NCBI GenBank assembly: GCA_019359355.1
Contig: JAHHHM010000010.1
Location: 124,001-188,000 of the forward strand
Origin: Microcoleus vaginatus WJT46-NPBG5
Lineage (GTDB): Bacteria; Cyanobacteriota; Cyanobacteriia; Cyanobacteriales; Oscillatoriaceae
Length of the DNA: 64,000 nt
Reading direction: 5' to 3'
Position numbers and translations under genes: made by a program. Below are positions 9,261 through 18,362 of the stretch, in pieces. Each line of letters starts with the position of its first letter. The stretch's first letter is position 1. Below the pieces are notes generated by a model that saw nothing but the letters and a program-made list of their open reading frames with translations, searched no databases and was not told the origin of the DNA.

Positions 9261-9315
9261 AGCGTTATCAATTCCTGACTTGTCGAGCTTTGTGATGAAT
9301 TCCTGACTTTTGGAT

Positions 9316-9391
9316 CACTTCAACTGAATTATCCTGGTTACAGTCTGATCAGCGTCAAACGTTGGAAACGTTTAACTATTCAGTTGAAGTG
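9316..9391. repeat. 14-bp perfect inverted repeat around the end of the mini-RNase III gene
   Basis: CACTTCAACTGAAT (9316-9329) is exactly repeated in inverse as ATTCAGTTGAAGTG (9378-9391), with 48 bp between. A smaller hairpin, AAACGTT (9357-9363) and AACGTTT (9367-9373), is nested inside. The right arm overlaps the last codons of the mini-RNase III gene. It may be an RNA hairpin between the two co-oriented genes; no T-run is present. Confidence 0.6.
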
Positions 9392-9834
9392 GGTTCAAGT
9401 TCCAACTGTGCTAGCAGCTGGGTCAAACGTTGGGGATCGCTCAGGTACAAATATCCGATTAAGGCTTCCAGACTGGTTGCCTGTTGGTAAATTTCTGGAG
9501 CGACCCGCTTGGGCCTTCCGAGGGCAGCATTGCGGCCTCGCCGGAGGATGTCTAGTTCTGTGCTCGTGAGGTGAGGTTCAAGTAGGCGTAGATGCCTTGC
9601 CTGAGTTTCTGCTCGCACTTGAGCAACGACTTGGTTATGGTAGGTTTGTAAGCGCCTGGGAGGCATGAGATAGCACTTGCGGATATAGAGTTCGTAAACA
9701 GCGTCCCCTAAATAGGCTAAGGCTGCCGGTGATATTTGTTGAAGTTGCGCCCATGACAAGGTTTCCGGAGGCAGCTGCATGAACCCTATATTGGCCAGAT
9801 TCGGCGCTGGATTTTCATCTGGGCTTGATGACAT
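9376..9834 (-). CDS. mrnC: Mini-ribonuclease III
   Basis: About 152 residues, Mini-III family: an RNase III catalytic domain without the double-stranded-RNA-binding domain, which trims 23S rRNA precursors as a dimer. Visible are the catalytic-site sequence [16 protein letters not shown], the helix with AQARAET-like spacing, and the family motif [13 protein letters not shown] followed by [16 protein letters not shown]. The length fits the family. I chose ATG at 9834, which has GGCAGGATC just upstream; an in-frame GTG at 9855 is the alternative. rlmB lies downstream on the same strand. Confidence 0.9.
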   Translation of the reverse strand: MSSSPDENPAPNLANIGFMQLPPETLSWAQLQQISPAALAYLGDAVYELYIRKCYLMPPRRLQTYHNQVVAQVRAETQARHLRLLEPHLTSTELDILRRGRNAALGRPKRVAPEIYQQATSLEALIGYLYLSDPQRLTQLLAQLELEPTSTE

Positions 9835-10093
9835 GATCCTGCCTATATCCTTCACAAGCTATCACCTGAGCTGACCTTTGATTAAATGGCTGATAGCCCT
9901 AGCCTCCACGCTGATGTTGATTGATTTAATGACATTAGTGTTGTTACTTACCTCATATTATATTGAGTCTGCGGTTTTGACGGGGGTGCGGATGGCACGG
10001 GGTTTAAGCACTGACCCACGAGACTCAATTTCCCGCAAAAGCGCTTGGGCCTTGACTTTTTCTGGAAAGTGAAAGATGCACCCTGCACAAACA

Positions 10094-10120
10094 AGCTATC
10101 CAGCAAAAAACTGGATAGCT
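10094..10120. terminator. Perfect 10-bp hairpin after the STAS gene
   Basis: AGCTATCCAG (10094-10103), loop CAAAAAA, CTGGATAGCT (10111-10120). It lies 18 nt past the stop of the leftward STAS gene. On that strand the loop is T-rich but the tail is TGTTTGTG, so it is a plausible but not classical terminator. Confidence 0.6.
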
Positions 10121-10137
10121 CGATTCCTCCTTATAAG

Positions 10138-10497
10138 TCAAGATGACTTGGACGGCTTGATATTGTTTAAGGCGTCATCAACCGAAGGTTGCAACGACAG
10201 AAACTTCTCTAAGCGAACAAGCTTGACAGTCTGAGTCACCCTGGGATTGGTGACAATTTGCAATGTGCCCTCATCGGTTTGGGCTTTCTTAACTAACTGC
10301 ACCAGAGCGCCCAGCCCGGAACTGTCAACAAAGTCTATCTGAGAGAGATCCAAAATTATATGCTTTGGACCGTCCTCAATACACTTGCTAATAACCTTGC
10401 GAAAGGTGGCTTCGGAAAAGGCGTCTAATAAGCCGGTGAGTCGGAATAGTTGGTAATTCTCCTTGACTTCGCGAGTGCCTCTGAGGCTTACGGTCAA
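10138..10497 (-). CDS. STAS-domain anti-sigma factor antagonist-like protein
   Basis: A single STAS domain of about 119 residues, as in SpoIIAA/RsbV proteins that bind anti-sigma kinases by partner switching. The phospho-acceptor loop reads DLSQIDFVDSSGLGALVQLV, with the canonical Asp-Ser-Ser-Gly (Ser is the target). The start is uncertain. The listed start is TTG at 10497, but it has no close ribosome site. A strong AGGAGG lies 5 nt before an in-frame ATT at 10513-10515, which would add MAEPLT. No partner kinase or phosphatase is adjacent. Confidence 0.88.
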   Translation of the reverse strand: MTVSLRGTREVKENYQLFRLTGLLDAFSEATFRKVISKCIEDGPKHIILDLSQIDFVDSSGLGALVQLVKKAQTDEGTLQIVTNPRVTQTVKLVRLEKFLSLQPSVDDALNNIKPSKSS

Positions 10498-10661
10498 GGT
10501 TAGTGGCTCAGCAATAGCTCCCTCCTAGCTGCATCTTCCTCAAATCGACGCTCCAGTATAGATTCTTTCTTGTGTCTTGTCTACTGCCCTGCTGGTGATA
10601 AAAAAGCCGGCAGTAAACGGCACTGACTTATGTTTATCACTTTCTCTGGTCACTGATGTGT

Positions 10662-11813
10662 TTAAGAGGCGCTTGTGGCTTTACGGGCGTCTCGCATGGT
10701 TTGGACAAATTGTTCAAACATATAATCGGCGTCATGCGGCCCGGGACTAGCTTCTGGGTGATATTGGACAGAAAACAGGGGCAGAGAACGGTGCCGCAAA
10801 CCGGCTACGGTGTGGTCGTTGAGGTTGAGATGGGTGATTTCTACTTCAGGGGCCAAGGAGTCGGGATCGATGGCAAATCCGTGATTTTGGCTGGTAATTT
10901 CTACCCGCTGGTCTAAACCGGCAGGCTGGTTTAAACCCCGGTGGCCAAATTTGAGTTTGAAGGTTTCCGCACCAAGGGAAAGGCCGAGAATTTGGTGCCC
11001 CAAGCAGATGCCAAATACAGGTTTCTGGCTGTTCAGCAAGGCTTTGGTTGTTGCGATGCCTTCTTTGACGGCAGCTGGATCGCCTGGGCCATTAGAGAGG
11101 AAAATGCCGTCTGGGTTGTGTTTGAGTATCTCCTCTGGGGGTGTGTTTGCCGGCACGACGATGAGCCGGCAGCCATAACTGGCCAGACGCCGCAGAATAT
11201 TGCGTTTGATGCCAAAATCAATCGCGACAACGGTTAACTGTTCCTCGGCGGGCTGGGTTGTGTCGCTAAATTCCCAAACTCCTGATGTGTCTGACCATTC
11301 GTAGGTTTTAGAGGTGGTGACTTCGGGAACCAGATTTAATCCATTCATGCTGGGCGCGTCCTGCACCACTGACCGCAACTCTGTCGGGTCAAGGATTTCG
11401 GTGGAAATGGCCCCGTTCATTGCGCCAACCGAGCGAATTTTGCGAGTGAGGGCTCTGGTATCGATCCCGTAGATTCCTGGAATGTTGTGATCTTTGAGAT
11501 AGTCGCTTAAGGATTGGGTGGAGCGCCAGTTGCTAGGCCGGCTACAGAGGTTGCGAGCGATTGCCCCTCTAATTTGAGGGCGGCTGGATTCTTCGTCCTC
11601 GGGATTGACCCCGGTGTTGCCGAGTTCTGGGTAGGTGAAAGTGACAAGCTGGCCGCAGTAGCTGGGGTCAGTTAGGACTTCCTGATAGCCGGTCATGCCG
11701 GTGTTAAAGACGACCTCTCCGACGGTAGTGCCGGTGGCCCCAAAAGACCAACCGCGATAAACAGTTCCATCGATGAGTACGAGAAGGGCCGGTTGAGCAG
11801 CAGAGAGCGGCAT
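10662..11813 (-). CDS. carA: Carbamoyl-phosphate synthase small subunit
   Basis: A 383-residue glutamine amidotransferase subunit that releases ammonia from glutamine for the large subunit CarB in arginine and pyrimidine synthesis. The N-terminal small-subunit domain is clear ([15 protein letters not shown]-like stretch, [24 protein letters not shown]). The class I amidotransferase domain has [15 protein letters not shown] with the catalytic Cys near residue 272, and the His/Glu pair in [15 protein letters not shown] near residue 356. Length is normal. ATG at 11813. carB is not in the window, which is common in cyanobacteria where the subunits are unlinked. Confidence 0.96.
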   Translation of the reverse strand: MPLSAAQPALLVLIDGTVYRGWSFGATGTTVGEVVFNTGMTGYQEVLTDPSYCGQLVTFTYPELGNTGVNPEDEESSRPQIRGAIARNLCSRPSNWRSTQSLSDYLKDHNIPGIYGIDTRALTRKIRSVGAMNGAISTEILDPTELRSVVQDAPSMNGLNLVPEVTTSKTYEWSDTSGVWEFSDTTQPAEEQLTVVAIDFGIKRNILRRLASYGCRLIVVPANTPPEEILKHNPDGIFLSNGPGDPAAVKEGIATTKALLNSQKPVFGICLGHQILGLSLGAETFKLKFGHRGLNQPAGLDQRVEITSQNHGFAIDPDSLAPEVEITHLNLNDHTVAGLRHRSLPLFSVQYHPEASPGPHDADYMFEQFVQTMRDARKATSAS

Positions 11814-12307
11814 AGACAGTCAAAAGCTTAGTTGCACTAAGGCGTTATTATGCCATGAGTTGCATGGAGTGTGGGGCGGTGGGGAGGAGTGATTATGATG
11901 GAGCGATCGCAAATTCCTCTAGCGTGGCTTTCTAGCTGATGAATGTTTAAATTTTGTTTAGATACAATTTTTTGGCTTGAACTAGGCTGTTTTTTCGTTC
12001 AATTAAAGATTATAACCCTCGGTTTTTTTTGATAACCATCCTCTTTTATTTTTAAAGGGGGGAAATTCCTCTAGTTGGAGATAATTATAATTTTTCTTGA
12101 TGACATCTGTATCCTATATTTTTTTAAGCTGGCTGCTCTAATTAGGAGAGTTGCTTCCTAAACGGCAACCTGATTCAGCAAAAAACTAAAAGTTATTCGT
12201 AATAAAAGAGCACCGGCTGTTCTCTTTCAATAGTTAGATGCACCTCATGATGTTATCGTGCAATCCTATGAGGATGAGTTCTGATAATTCCTTTGAAGGA
12301 GACGTTC
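11814..12307. other. Divergent intergenic region, AT-rich
   Basis: About 490 bp between divergent carA and the reductase gene, so it should contain both promoters. AT-rich tracts occur at 11945-12130. The string AAATTCCTCTAG occurs twice (near 11910 and 12064). GAAGGAGA just before 12308 is the ribosome site of the reductase. No clear operator or RNA gene. Confidence 0.4.
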
Positions 12308-13348
12308 ATGAATATCAGCAGACGAGATTTATTGAAAGTAGCTTCTACCTCTGGTTTGGTTGCAGCAGGGCTTGCTGCTTCAGACGGCTTGTTTGGCAAA
12401 TCACTATTAGCCCAATCTCAATCCACCCCAGCCCAAACTAAAAGCGGGGAGATGATATACAGGACACTGGGGCGCACAGGAGAAAAAGTATCCCTAATTG
12501 GGTTAGGCGGGCATCACATTGGACGGATACCAGATGAGCAAGAGAGCATAAAACTAACCCGCAGTGCCATTGATCGGGGTATCAATTTTATGGATAACTG
12601 CTGGGATTATCATGACGGAAAGAGCGAAATTTGGATGGGTAAAGCCCTCCAAAATGGCTACCGTGACAAAGTGTTTTTAATGACTAAAATCGACGGGCGA
12701 ACGAAAGAAGCTGCTGCCAAGCAAATTGACGAGTCTTTGAAACGTTTGCAAACCGATTCTATCGATTTGATGCAGCATCATGAAGTGATTCGCTTGGAAG
12801 ATCCGGATCGCATCTTTGCTGCCGGCGGTGCGATGGAGGCTGTGGTTGCGGCACAGAAAGCCGGCAAGATTCGCTACATTGGCTTTACAGGACATAAAGA
12901 TCCTCTTGTTCATCTCAGGATGCTAGAAATTGCCGATCAAAATAATTTCCGTTTTGATGCAGTGCAGATGCCGCTTAATGCGATGGATGCTCATTTCAGA
13001 AGTTTTGAGCGCGAAGTTTTACCCAGACTGGTGAAAGATGAAATTGGGGTGTTGGGGATGAAATCGATGGGCGATCCCTATATTTTAAAGAGCAATACGA
13101 TTAAACCAATTGAATGCCTCCACTATGCAATGAATTTGCCAACTTCAACAGTCATCACCGGCATTGAGAAGATGGAAATTCTAGAGCAAGCCTTTGAGGC
13201 AGTCCGCACGTTTAAGCCGATGAGTCAAGAACAAGTCTCGGCGCTGCTTGCTAAGACTCGCGAGGCGTCTTTAAAAGGTGAATACGAGCTTTATAAGACG
13301 GCTAACCGATTTGACGGTACAGCGAAGAATCCAGAGTGGTTGGGGTAA
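12308..13348 (+). CDS. Tat-exported aldo/keto reductase
   Basis: About 346 residues. The start is ATG at 12308 with GAAGGAG 8 nt upstream. The N-terminus has a twin-arginine signal (ISRRDLLKVASTSGLVAAG), so the folded protein is likely exported to the periplasm or thylakoid lumen. The AKR barrel follows: YRTLGRTGEKVSLIGLGG, the Asp/Tyr site in FMDNCWDYHDGKSE, the Lys in VFLMTKIDG and the His in SIDLMQHHEV. The C-terminal NADPH part has PTSTVITGIEKMEIL. Substrate is not predictable. Exported AKRs of this type are known in cyanobacteria. Confidence 0.9.
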   Translation: MNISRRDLLKVASTSGLVAAGLAASDGLFGKSLLAQSQSTPAQTKSGEMIYRTLGRTGEKVSLIGLGGHHIGRIPDEQESIKLTRSAIDRGINFMDNCWDYHDGKSEIWMGKALQNGYRDKVFLMTKIDGRTKEAAAKQIDESLKRLQTDSIDLMQHHEVIRLEDPDRIFAAGGAMEAVVAAQKAGKIRYIGFTGHKDPLVHLRMLEIADQNNFRFDAVQMPLNAMDAHFRSFEREVLPRLVKDEIGVLGMKSMGDPYILKSNTIKPIECLHYAMNLPTSTVITGIEKMEILEQAFEAVRTFKPMSQEQVSALLAKTREASLKGEYELYKTANRFDGTAKNPEWLG

Positions 13349-13742
13349 CGGCTATTTGGAGAATGAGAATTAGAGTTGGAAAGCAAGTTGAGATGGGTGC
13401 GCCGGCTGGAATAAATCGTCATCGTTTAAACTCCGACATTTCACGGGTGTCACCCTACTTTCTTAAGTTAAGATTTTAATACTTTCAAAACTTAAATAAT
13501 CCTTAAAATTGACAATCAAGATGCGAAATGACGTTTAAAACTTTGGACAATATTACTCGTCTTCTACAATTTTTAGAATTTTTTATTTTTGATACTAACT
13601 AACTATGCAGTGCGGATAAATCAGCAAGTCGATTAAGTTACATTTTTTTACGCAATCATATTTATTGAGAGTTACCTGTTTATCATCTTGAGCGGGATGA
13701 AGAAAAAGTTGCCGGCAAAGCAGAGATAAGAGGAATTAGAAG
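13349..13742. other. AT-rich intergenic region
   Basis: About 390 bp, AT-rich, upstream of the adenylating enzyme gene. No gene, RNA or strong repeat seen. AAGAGGAATTAGA just before 13743 is a usable ribosome site. Confidence 0.4.
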
Positions 13743-15248
13743 ATGCAGGAAGAACAAAAACAGCAGGCGTTGGCGGGTTTGCAAGCATTTCTAGATATGC
13801 CGGTGGAAATATTACTTCAAGAACGTGCAAAAGAAAACGCCCCGGCATCTACCCTAAAGTTGTTTCGTTCCGTTGTAGCAAGCGTGCCGGCTTATCAGAG
13901 ATTCCTGCAAGAACAAGGCATTGATCCTACTTCAATTAAAACATTTGAAGACTTTCAAGAACTGCCTCTGACAACCAAAGAAAATTACTTGCGCCGGCAC
14001 TCTCTCGCTGCACTTTGTCGTAATGGAAAATTGGAAAGTTGCGATCTGATCGCCGTTTCCTCCGGTTCAACCGGCACTCCCACATTTTGGCCCCGCTTTA
14101 TCACGGATGAGTTCCAAATCGCCAGCCGGTTTGAGCAAATTTTTCGTGACAGTTTCCAAGCAGATAACCTCCGCACACTTGCTGTAATTTGTTTTGCTTT
14201 AGGAACTTGGGTGGGAGGAATGTACACCGCTAGCTGCTGCCGGCACCTTGCTGCAAAAGGCTACCCGATTACTGTCATCACGCCAGGCAACAATAAAACA
14301 GAAATTTTTAGAGTTGTACAAGAACTCGCACCGGCATTTGATCAAGTCGTCCTTTTAGGTTATCCACCGTTTTTAAAAGATACCATTGATGCCGGCATTG
14401 CTCAAGGTATCGAATGGGATAAATATGTAATTAAGCTGGTGATGGCAGGGGAGGTTTTTAGCGAAGAGTGGCGGACTTTGGTAGGGGAACGCATGGGTTC
14501 GTTAAGTCCTTGCTATGACTTTGCTTCCCTTTACGGGACAGCAGATGCCGGCGTTTTAGGGAATGAGACACCGCTGAGTATCTGCATTCGCCGGTTTTTG
14601 GCAAATCATCCCACTGTTGCGCGTTCCCTGTTTGGAGAGTCTCGTCTGCCAACGCTAGTGCAGTACGATCCCGTGAGTCGCTTTTTTGAAGTTCATGATG
14701 GGACTTTGCTGTTTTCTGGCGATAACGGCATCCCTTTAGTGCGCTATCACATTTCTGATGCCGGTGGCATTATTTCTTATTCTGAAATGCTGCAATTTCT
14801 TTTAGAGTGGGGTTTCGATCCCCTGGCTGAGTTGCAGCCTCAAAGTCTGCGAGGAATTTATCCTTTACCTTTTGTTTATGTGTTTGGCCGCTCTCATTTT
14901 ACAGTTTCTTATTTCGGGGCAAATGTTTATCCAGAAAACGTCACAGTTGGATTAGAACAGCCACCCATTCAAGATTGGGTAACGGGTAAATTTGTCTTGC
15001 AAGTCAAAGAAGACGCTGATAAAAATCGATTTTTATCGGTTGTGGTGGAATTAGCGCCGGCAGTGGAAGCGAGTGAAGGAAAGCAGGAGGCAATTGCGGC
15101 CTCTATTTTAACTCACTTGCGCCGGCTCAACAGTGAGTTTGCCAACTATGTCCCAGAAGATTACCAAACCCCACAAATCACCCTAACACCCACCGGCGAT
15201 CCTGAATATTTTCCGGTTGGAGTTAAGCATCGCTATACGCGCCGGTGA
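13743..15248 (+). CDS. Phenylacetate-CoA ligase-like adenylate-forming enzyme
   Basis: A 501-residue protein of the PaaK/CapK-type ANL superfamily, which activates carboxylic acids as acyl-adenylates. The nucleotide-binding P-loop is SSGSTGTPTFWP near residue 105; ASLYGTADAGVLGNE near residue 262 is the A4/A5-like motif; and LLFSGDNGIPLVRYHISDAGG near residue 320 contains the conserved Asp and Arg that bind ATP ribose. The C-terminal small domain is present. Length is slightly above the 430-460 usual for PaaK. The substrate is unknown and no thioesterase, carrier protein or phenylacetate pathway gene is near. Confidence 0.82.
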   Translation: MQEEQKQQALAGLQAFLDMPVEILLQERAKENAPASTLKLFRSVVASVPAYQRFLQEQGIDPTSIKTFEDFQELPLTTKENYLRRHSLAALCRNGKLESCDLIAVSSGSTGTPTFWPRFITDEFQIASRFEQIFRDSFQADNLRTLAVICFALGTWVGGMYTASCCRHLAAKGYPITVITPGNNKTEIFRVVQELAPAFDQVVLLGYPPFLKDTIDAGIAQGIEWDKYVIKLVMAGEVFSEEWRTLVGERMGSLSPCYDFASLYGTADAGVLGNETPLSICIRRFLANHPTVARSLFGESRLPTLVQYDPVSRFFEVHDGTLLFSGDNGIPLVRYHISDAGGIISYSEMLQFLLEWGFDPLAELQPQSLRGIYPLPFVYVFGRSHFTVSYFGANVYPENVTVGLEQPPIQDWVTGKFVLQVKEDADKNRFLSVVVELAPAVEASEGKQEAIAASILTHLRRLNSEFANYVPEDYQTPQITLTPTGDPEYFPVGVKHRYTRR

Positions 15249-15287
15249 GTTCCGATTTAAGGGATTACTTTAAGCGGAGGCGGACTG

Positions 15288-15590
15288 TTAGACTCCATTG
15301 CTGTCAACCCTCTCGTAATGTTCAACCGTCGGAAATGGTTCATAAAAATGGTGTAACAGGAGACGCCATTTTTGATATTCCGGTGATTGTCGAAAGCCAA
15401 CTGTGTGATCTTCTAGCTTCTGCCACCGCACGAGCAGGATGTATTGGTTTTCAACTTCCAAACACCGTTGTAGCTCATAGCTAATATAGCCAGGGATTGA
15501 GGAGATGATTGATGAAGCTATGGTGAAGGCTGCTTCAAATTCAGCAGCTATTCCAGGTTTAACCTGGAGGATTGCAACTTCCAAAATCAT
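15288..15590 (-). CDS. ABM (antibiotic biosynthesis monooxygenase) domain protein
   Basis: A 100-residue ferredoxin-like-fold protein of the ABM family. Core: [57 protein letters not shown], then [11 protein letters not shown]. Members are small dimeric oxygenases, haem-degrading enzymes or quinol oxidases; which applies here is not clear. It follows the lipase gene on the same strand after 62 bp and ends convergently with the adenylating enzyme gene. Confidence 0.85.
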   Translation of the reverse strand: MILEVAILQVKPGIAAEFEAAFTIASSIISSIPGYISYELQRCLEVENQYILLVRWQKLEDHTVGFRQSPEYQKWRLLLHHFYEPFPTVEHYERVDSNGV

Positions 15591-15652
15591 GCTTTTTTTA
15601 TTGTTCTACTGTTTGAGACCTCAAGCTCTGGCCATACTGCGAAATCTAACGG

Positions 15653-17089
15653 TTAGATTTGGATGAAATCACTTTCTGAAATTGAGCTGGGATCGATTCC
15701 AACCACATTGGCAATAAATTGACCGTTAGAAGCAATCAACGTTGAATTTCCGCCTGCTACAATTACGAGCTGTCTGAAAGTTAAACCACCCGATAAAGCC
15801 AGTAAATCTTCACCTTTGATAAAATCAATGATGGTATCGGTTCCTTCTCCTAAAGCTAAGACAAACTGATCGAAACCACTGCCGCCGGTTAAAAAGTCGC
15901 TATCCGATTCTCCCCTGAGAATATCATCACCCTCACTACCAATTAAGGTATCACTTCCTTTGCCTCCGTAAAGGCTATCATTCCCTAAATCCCCGGATAA
16001 ATAATCAGTCCCTAGGTTGCCGAATAAAACATCATTATTCTGACCGCCATAAAGAATATCATCTCTGCCGGCACCACTCAAAATATCATCGGCTTGATTG
16101 CCATTAAGGGTATCATTTCCCTCATTCCCAATGACTGTGTCATTGCCTTCCAGCGCTAAAGCCGTATTGTTGAAAGCATACCCATCCAGATAATTACTTT
16201 GAGAGAGAGCGAGAGCGGTTTCTATCTGATTCAGCACTCCAAAATATGAGACTCCTGGAGTAACTCTTAAACTTTCCGCACCCAATCTTGAGCTAAGGGG
16301 TGTTACCAATTGCGGAAGGGAAACCGACATGGCTGCCGTAAATTCCTGAAAATCAGGATCGTTGCTGAAAGTAAAAGAAGAATTATTTAATTCTTCGACA
16401 GAAATTTGCCGCTCGCTGTAACCAGCAGGAGGGGCACTTAGTAGACCTTCAAATCGATGCTTGGTTCTTACAATTAGCGGATTAATATTCGGGTCTGTAA
16501 AGGATTGTAAAATCACTTGTCCGGGGAGAAAAGCTTGCCCAGACAGGCTAACAAAGTCGCCATTAACGATGTAGTGAATGACAGGCTTGTCAGCTCCTCC
16601 TTGTTGAATAAATGCACTGACAGCCGTTTGGTTAACCCCAGGAGAGTTGAAAGTAATTATAGCGCCGATAAGAGGGGTAAATGCAGCTGCTGCGGTTTGT
16701 GCTAAGGCACCCCCCAAGCTATGACCCGTCACCTGAGGTAATAATTGATTGGGATTTTTAGTGGTATCTTGGCTAATTTGTGTCAGCCAAGTTTGTAGAG
16801 CTTCCTGATTAGCTTGTATTTGGTTAACACCCGTTCCCCGTGGGTCTACTAGTGCAATATCATCGCTAGGAGAATCGGCCCCGCGAAAGACAAGAAGAGG
16901 AGGTGTATCTGGCGTTGCGGAAACTAAACCAATAGCGTGAAAACCTGTTTGTGGATCGTCAAATACTCGATCAATTGTGTAGCCGGTGGCAGCTAGGAAA
17001 CCTTGAACTTGACTTTGAAACTCTGGTTTATCATCGATATAAACAATTGACTTCGCCAGACTTTCATAAACTGCCGGTGATGCACTCAT
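15653..17089 (-). CDS. Secreted class 3 lipase-like protein with RTX calcium-binding repeats
   Basis: A 478-residue two-part protein. Residues about 1-250 are a lipase-3/alpha-beta-hydrolase domain with the nucleophile in VTGHSLGGALAQTAA (Ser near 148). Residues about 315-415 are RTX nonapeptide repeats of the GGxGxDxLxG type (GNEGNDTLNG, GGQNNDVLFGN, GGKGSDTLIG, GGSGFDQFVLALGEG), which bind Ca2+ and usually direct type I secretion. There is no N-terminal signal peptide, consistent with a C-terminal secretion signal. ATG at 17089. No type I exporter genes are adjacent. Biological substrate unknown. Confidence 0.9.
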   Translation of the reverse strand: MSASPAVYESLAKSIVYIDDKPEFQSQVQGFLAATGYTIDRVFDDPQTGFHAIGLVSATPDTPPLLVFRGADSPSDDIALVDPRGTGVNQIQANQEALQTWLTQISQDTTKNPNQLLPQVTGHSLGGALAQTAAAAFTPLIGAIITFNSPGVNQTAVSAFIQQGGADKPVIHYIVNGDFVSLSGQAFLPGQVILQSFTDPNINPLIVRTKHRFEGLLSAPPAGYSERQISVEELNNSSFTFSNDPDFQEFTAAMSVSLPQLVTPLSSRLGAESLRVTPGVSYFGVLNQIETALALSQSNYLDGYAFNNTALALEGNDTVIGNEGNDTLNGNQADDILSGAGRDDILYGGQNNDVLFGNLGTDYLSGDLGNDSLYGGKGSDTLIGSEGDDILRGESDSDFLTGGSGFDQFVLALGEGTDTIIDFIKGEDLLALSGGLTFRQLVIVAGGNSTLIASNGQFIANVVGIDPSSISESDFIQI

Positions 17090-17408
17090 GACTTAGTTTC
17101 CTCTGTTATTGCCGGTTGAAATTCAGCAATTGTACATGATGTGTCGTAACTTCGTATGCTTTTTGCTACCGGCATCGGCATGAAGGATGCTGAGCAAGTT
17201 TTCAGATTTGAAAACCACAAAATAGGCGCTTATTTCGCAAATCAGCAAAATTTCTGCACCTTTCCCCACTCAGACGAGGCGAGTGCAATGCCGGTGGCGA
17301 CGAGTTGTAAAATAGATAAAGAAAGCTTTACAAATCTTGAGCTTGCTTTTCAGATTGCGTAAAAGCCACGAAATATAGCATTTCCCCAACTCTCAACCCC
17401 GAATCACT
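17090..17408. other. Divergent intergenic region
   Basis: About 320 bp between the lipase and a small membrane protein gene. It has an open frame at 17156-17362 (68 codons) with no convincing ribosome site or protein-like pattern, so it is not called. The upstream regions of both genes must lie here. Confidence 0.35.
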
Positions 17409-17648
17409 ATGGCAATCTTCCGTCAGTACATCGCACCGTTTCTAATATTGTTAGTGTTTTTGTTTGCACTGGTTGCAGTGGCTGCTCGCAGCTTTTTGCC
17501 GAATGATATGGCAGCACCGGCACCCGTTGAAGAAGTTGCACCGCAAACATCGAGCGCACCAATTCAACCTCTCAACTCGCTCCATGCGGATGCTGGCTTG
17601 CAGAATAGTTCAGCATACAAACCACATTTAAAGGTGAGTGTCAATTAG
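17409..17648 (+). CDS. Small membrane-anchored hypothetical protein (79 aa)
   Basis: A 79-residue protein with one N-terminal membrane segment (FLILLVFLFALVAVAARSFL, residues about 12-31) followed by a Pro/Ala-rich, disordered tail that should face outward. No named domain. ATG at 17409. Its stop overlaps the GTG start of the GNAT gene by one base, so the two are probably co-translated. Confidence 0.65.
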   Translation: MAIFRQYIAPFLILLVFLFALVAVAARSFLPNDMAAPAPVEEVAPQTSSAPIQPLNSLHADAGLQNSSAYKPHLKVSVN

Positions 17649-18154
17649 TGTTGTTACCGGGATACACGTTGCGTGCCGGCTCCGGCCTAGATCGGGCTTT
17701 GCTGGTAAAGTTCATGCAGCGAACTTACCAAGAACTTTACCCAGAACACGATTTTTCCCATTTAGCCTTAACGGTTGAACAGTATTTTTCTAGCAAAACT
17801 CCGCTTTGGTGGGTTGATCTCAAGGATGAAGCGGACAGTGCATTTTACCCCCCTCCCTTCACCCGTCATCCTTCCCCTGTGGGTTGTTTGTGGGCGGGGA
17901 ATGCCATCGATCAGGTGAGTGGGAACCGGCACGCTCACATTTTTCTGGTATACGTCGTGCCCGAACACCGGCGTCGCGGGATTGGTGAGGCGTTAGTGTC
18001 TCATGCTGAAGCTTGGGCCAAAGAACGCGGGGATCATCAAATTGCCCTGCAAGTTTTTGTGCAGAACCAGCCTGCTTTGAATCTATACCAAAAGCTGGGC
18101 TATCAAACCCAGTCTCTGTGGATGTTAAAACTTCTGCAACCCAATCAAGAATGA
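17648..18154 (+). CDS. GNAT-family N-acetyltransferase
   Basis: A 168-residue acetyl-CoA-dependent acetyltransferase. The acetyl-CoA-binding motif A is IFLVYVVPEHRRRGIGEALV (R-x-x-G-x-G/A form, near residue 110), followed by HAEAWAKERGDHQIALQVFV and the motif B stretch NQPALNLYQKLGYQTQSLWM. Such proteins modify amines of proteins, antibiotics or small molecules; the substrate is unknown. The start is GTG at 17648, overlapping the previous stop. A 26-bp palindrome follows 12 bp after the stop. Confidence 0.9.
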   Translation: MLLPGYTLRAGSGLDRALLVKFMQRTYQELYPEHDFSHLALTVEQYFSSKTPLWWVDLKDEADSAFYPPPFTRHPSPVGCLWAGNAIDQVSGNRHAHIFLVYVVPEHRRRGIGEALVSHAEAWAKERGDHQIALQVFVQNQPALNLYQKLGYQTQSLWMLKLLQPNQE

Positions 18155-18166
18155 ACCTCACAAGAT

Positions 18167-18192
18167 TTACGCATAATTGCAATTGTGCGTAA
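18167..18192. repeat. Near-perfect 26-bp palindrome
   Basis: TTACGCATAATTG (18167-18179) and CAATTGTGCGTAA (18180-18192) are inverse with one T/G difference and no spacer. It lies between the GNAT stop and the next promoter region. It may be a dyad protein-binding site or a 3' hairpin. Confidence 0.6.
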
Positions 18193-18362
18193 GTCTGGGC
18201 TGATTGCTTCCTGCTGCCTTGTGTAGGATGTGCGAATACTATTATTTAGGTTGAAAGAAACAAAGACTTCCCCTAAACTGCTGAAGCTCCTCTGCTGATA
18301 TGTGGCGAATCGAAGTTGAAACCGTATAATAGCAGTGCGCTTCGTGCGGTAAAGTTACTGTT

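Noticed and set aside
9878-10072. 64-codon hydrophobic frame after the mini-RNase III start
   Set aside because: TTG start, no ribosome site, and it lies in the divergent leader; not convincing as a gene.
17156-17362. 68-codon frame upstream of the small membrane protein
   Set aside because: Irregular composition and no ribosome site.
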